Source: Leptolyngbya sp. SIO4C5
GTDB taxonomy: Bacteria > Cyanobacteriota > Cyanobacteriia > Phormidesmidales > Phormidesmidaceae
Length of the DNA: 23,954 nt
Assembly: GCA_010671965.1 (NCBI GenBank)
Contig: JAAHIC010000012.1
Location: 1-23,954 of the forward strand
Direction of reading: 5' to 3'
Translations under genes and position numbers: made by a program
The notes under the pieces: generated by a model
The model's input: the letters and a program-made list of their open reading frames with translations, nothing else
Database searches by the model: none
Told to the model about the DNA's origin: nothing
Shown: in pieces, positions 23,899 to 23,954 of the stretch
How the letters are laid out: each line of letters begins with the position of its first letter
How positions within the stretch are numbered: the stretch's first letter is position 1

Positions 23899-23954
23899 GC
23901 GGCGATCGCGCTGTCACGTCATAGCCTGAACTGTCTTTGCAATAGGCAACGTCG

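Noticed and set aside
1..23954. tRNA, rRNA, CRISPR, insertion sequence or prophage genes
   Set aside because: I looked on both strands for conserved tRNA arms, regularly spaced repeats, and transposase or integrase motifs and found none I could support by eye.

Overview
The window looks like a chromosomal segment from a cyanobacterium, probably a Leptolyngbya/Nodosilinea/Synechococcus-like lineage. The palindrome GCGATCGC (HIP1) recurs throughout both strands, the coding sequences are GC-rich, and several proteins have clear cyanobacterial-type architectures. These include a caspase joined to an FGE/C-type-lectin diversity-generating-retroelement (DGR) target, a multi-GAF protein, a PPC-domain secreted protein and a DUF1499 protein. 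I see no rRNA, tRNA, CRISPR array, transposase or integrase.

Region 1 (1-2703, plus strand) is the accessory and most interesting part. It holds the 3' portion of a caspase (peptidase C14) gene fused to a formylglycine-generating-enzyme/C-type-lectin domain. The last ~130 bp of that gene look like a DGR variable repeat: a run of NNC codons where related proteins have AAC, then an apparently constant 3' end. Next comes a gene for Avd, the DGR accessory protein, whose C-terminal part does not look like Avd, then a small protein resembling the trypsin-co-occurring domain Trypco1. No reverse transcriptase or template repeat lies in the window, so this is either a remote target diversified in trans or a DGR remnant truncated by deletion.

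Region 2 (2798-7616) holds a 945-residue four-GAF protein with a degenerate histidine-kinase-like ATPase domain on the minus strand, and pyrD (class 2 dihydroorotate dehydrogenase) on the plus strand. A convergent cupin-like gene shares its stop tetranucleotide CTAG with pyrD. The cupin gene is divergent from a LysR-type regulator, and a perfect T-N11-A inverted repeat lies just before the regulator's start.

Region 3 (8680-15679) is a split quaternary-amine/betaine-type ABC importer. The lipoprotein binding subunit, the ATPase and one permease are on the plus strand. A second permease is on the minus strand, upstream of and apparently co-transcribed with a GH63-type glucosidase. A PII-superfamily protein and a ~630-bp non-coding stretch lie between the two arms. 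The arrangement suggests a compatible-solute uptake and turnover locus, though the substrate cannot be read from sequence alone.

Region 4 (15688-23898) has an alpha/beta hydrolase (divergent start 8 bp from the second permease), a membrane-anchored serine beta-lactamase-like protein, a secreted PPC-domain protein with a strong downstream hairpin terminator, a DUF1499 protein, an unrecognised 339-residue protein, argG (argininosuccinate synthase), and a secreted 445-residue protein of unknown function. Two 22-bp perfect palindromes (10632-10653 and 21008-21029) sit between genes.
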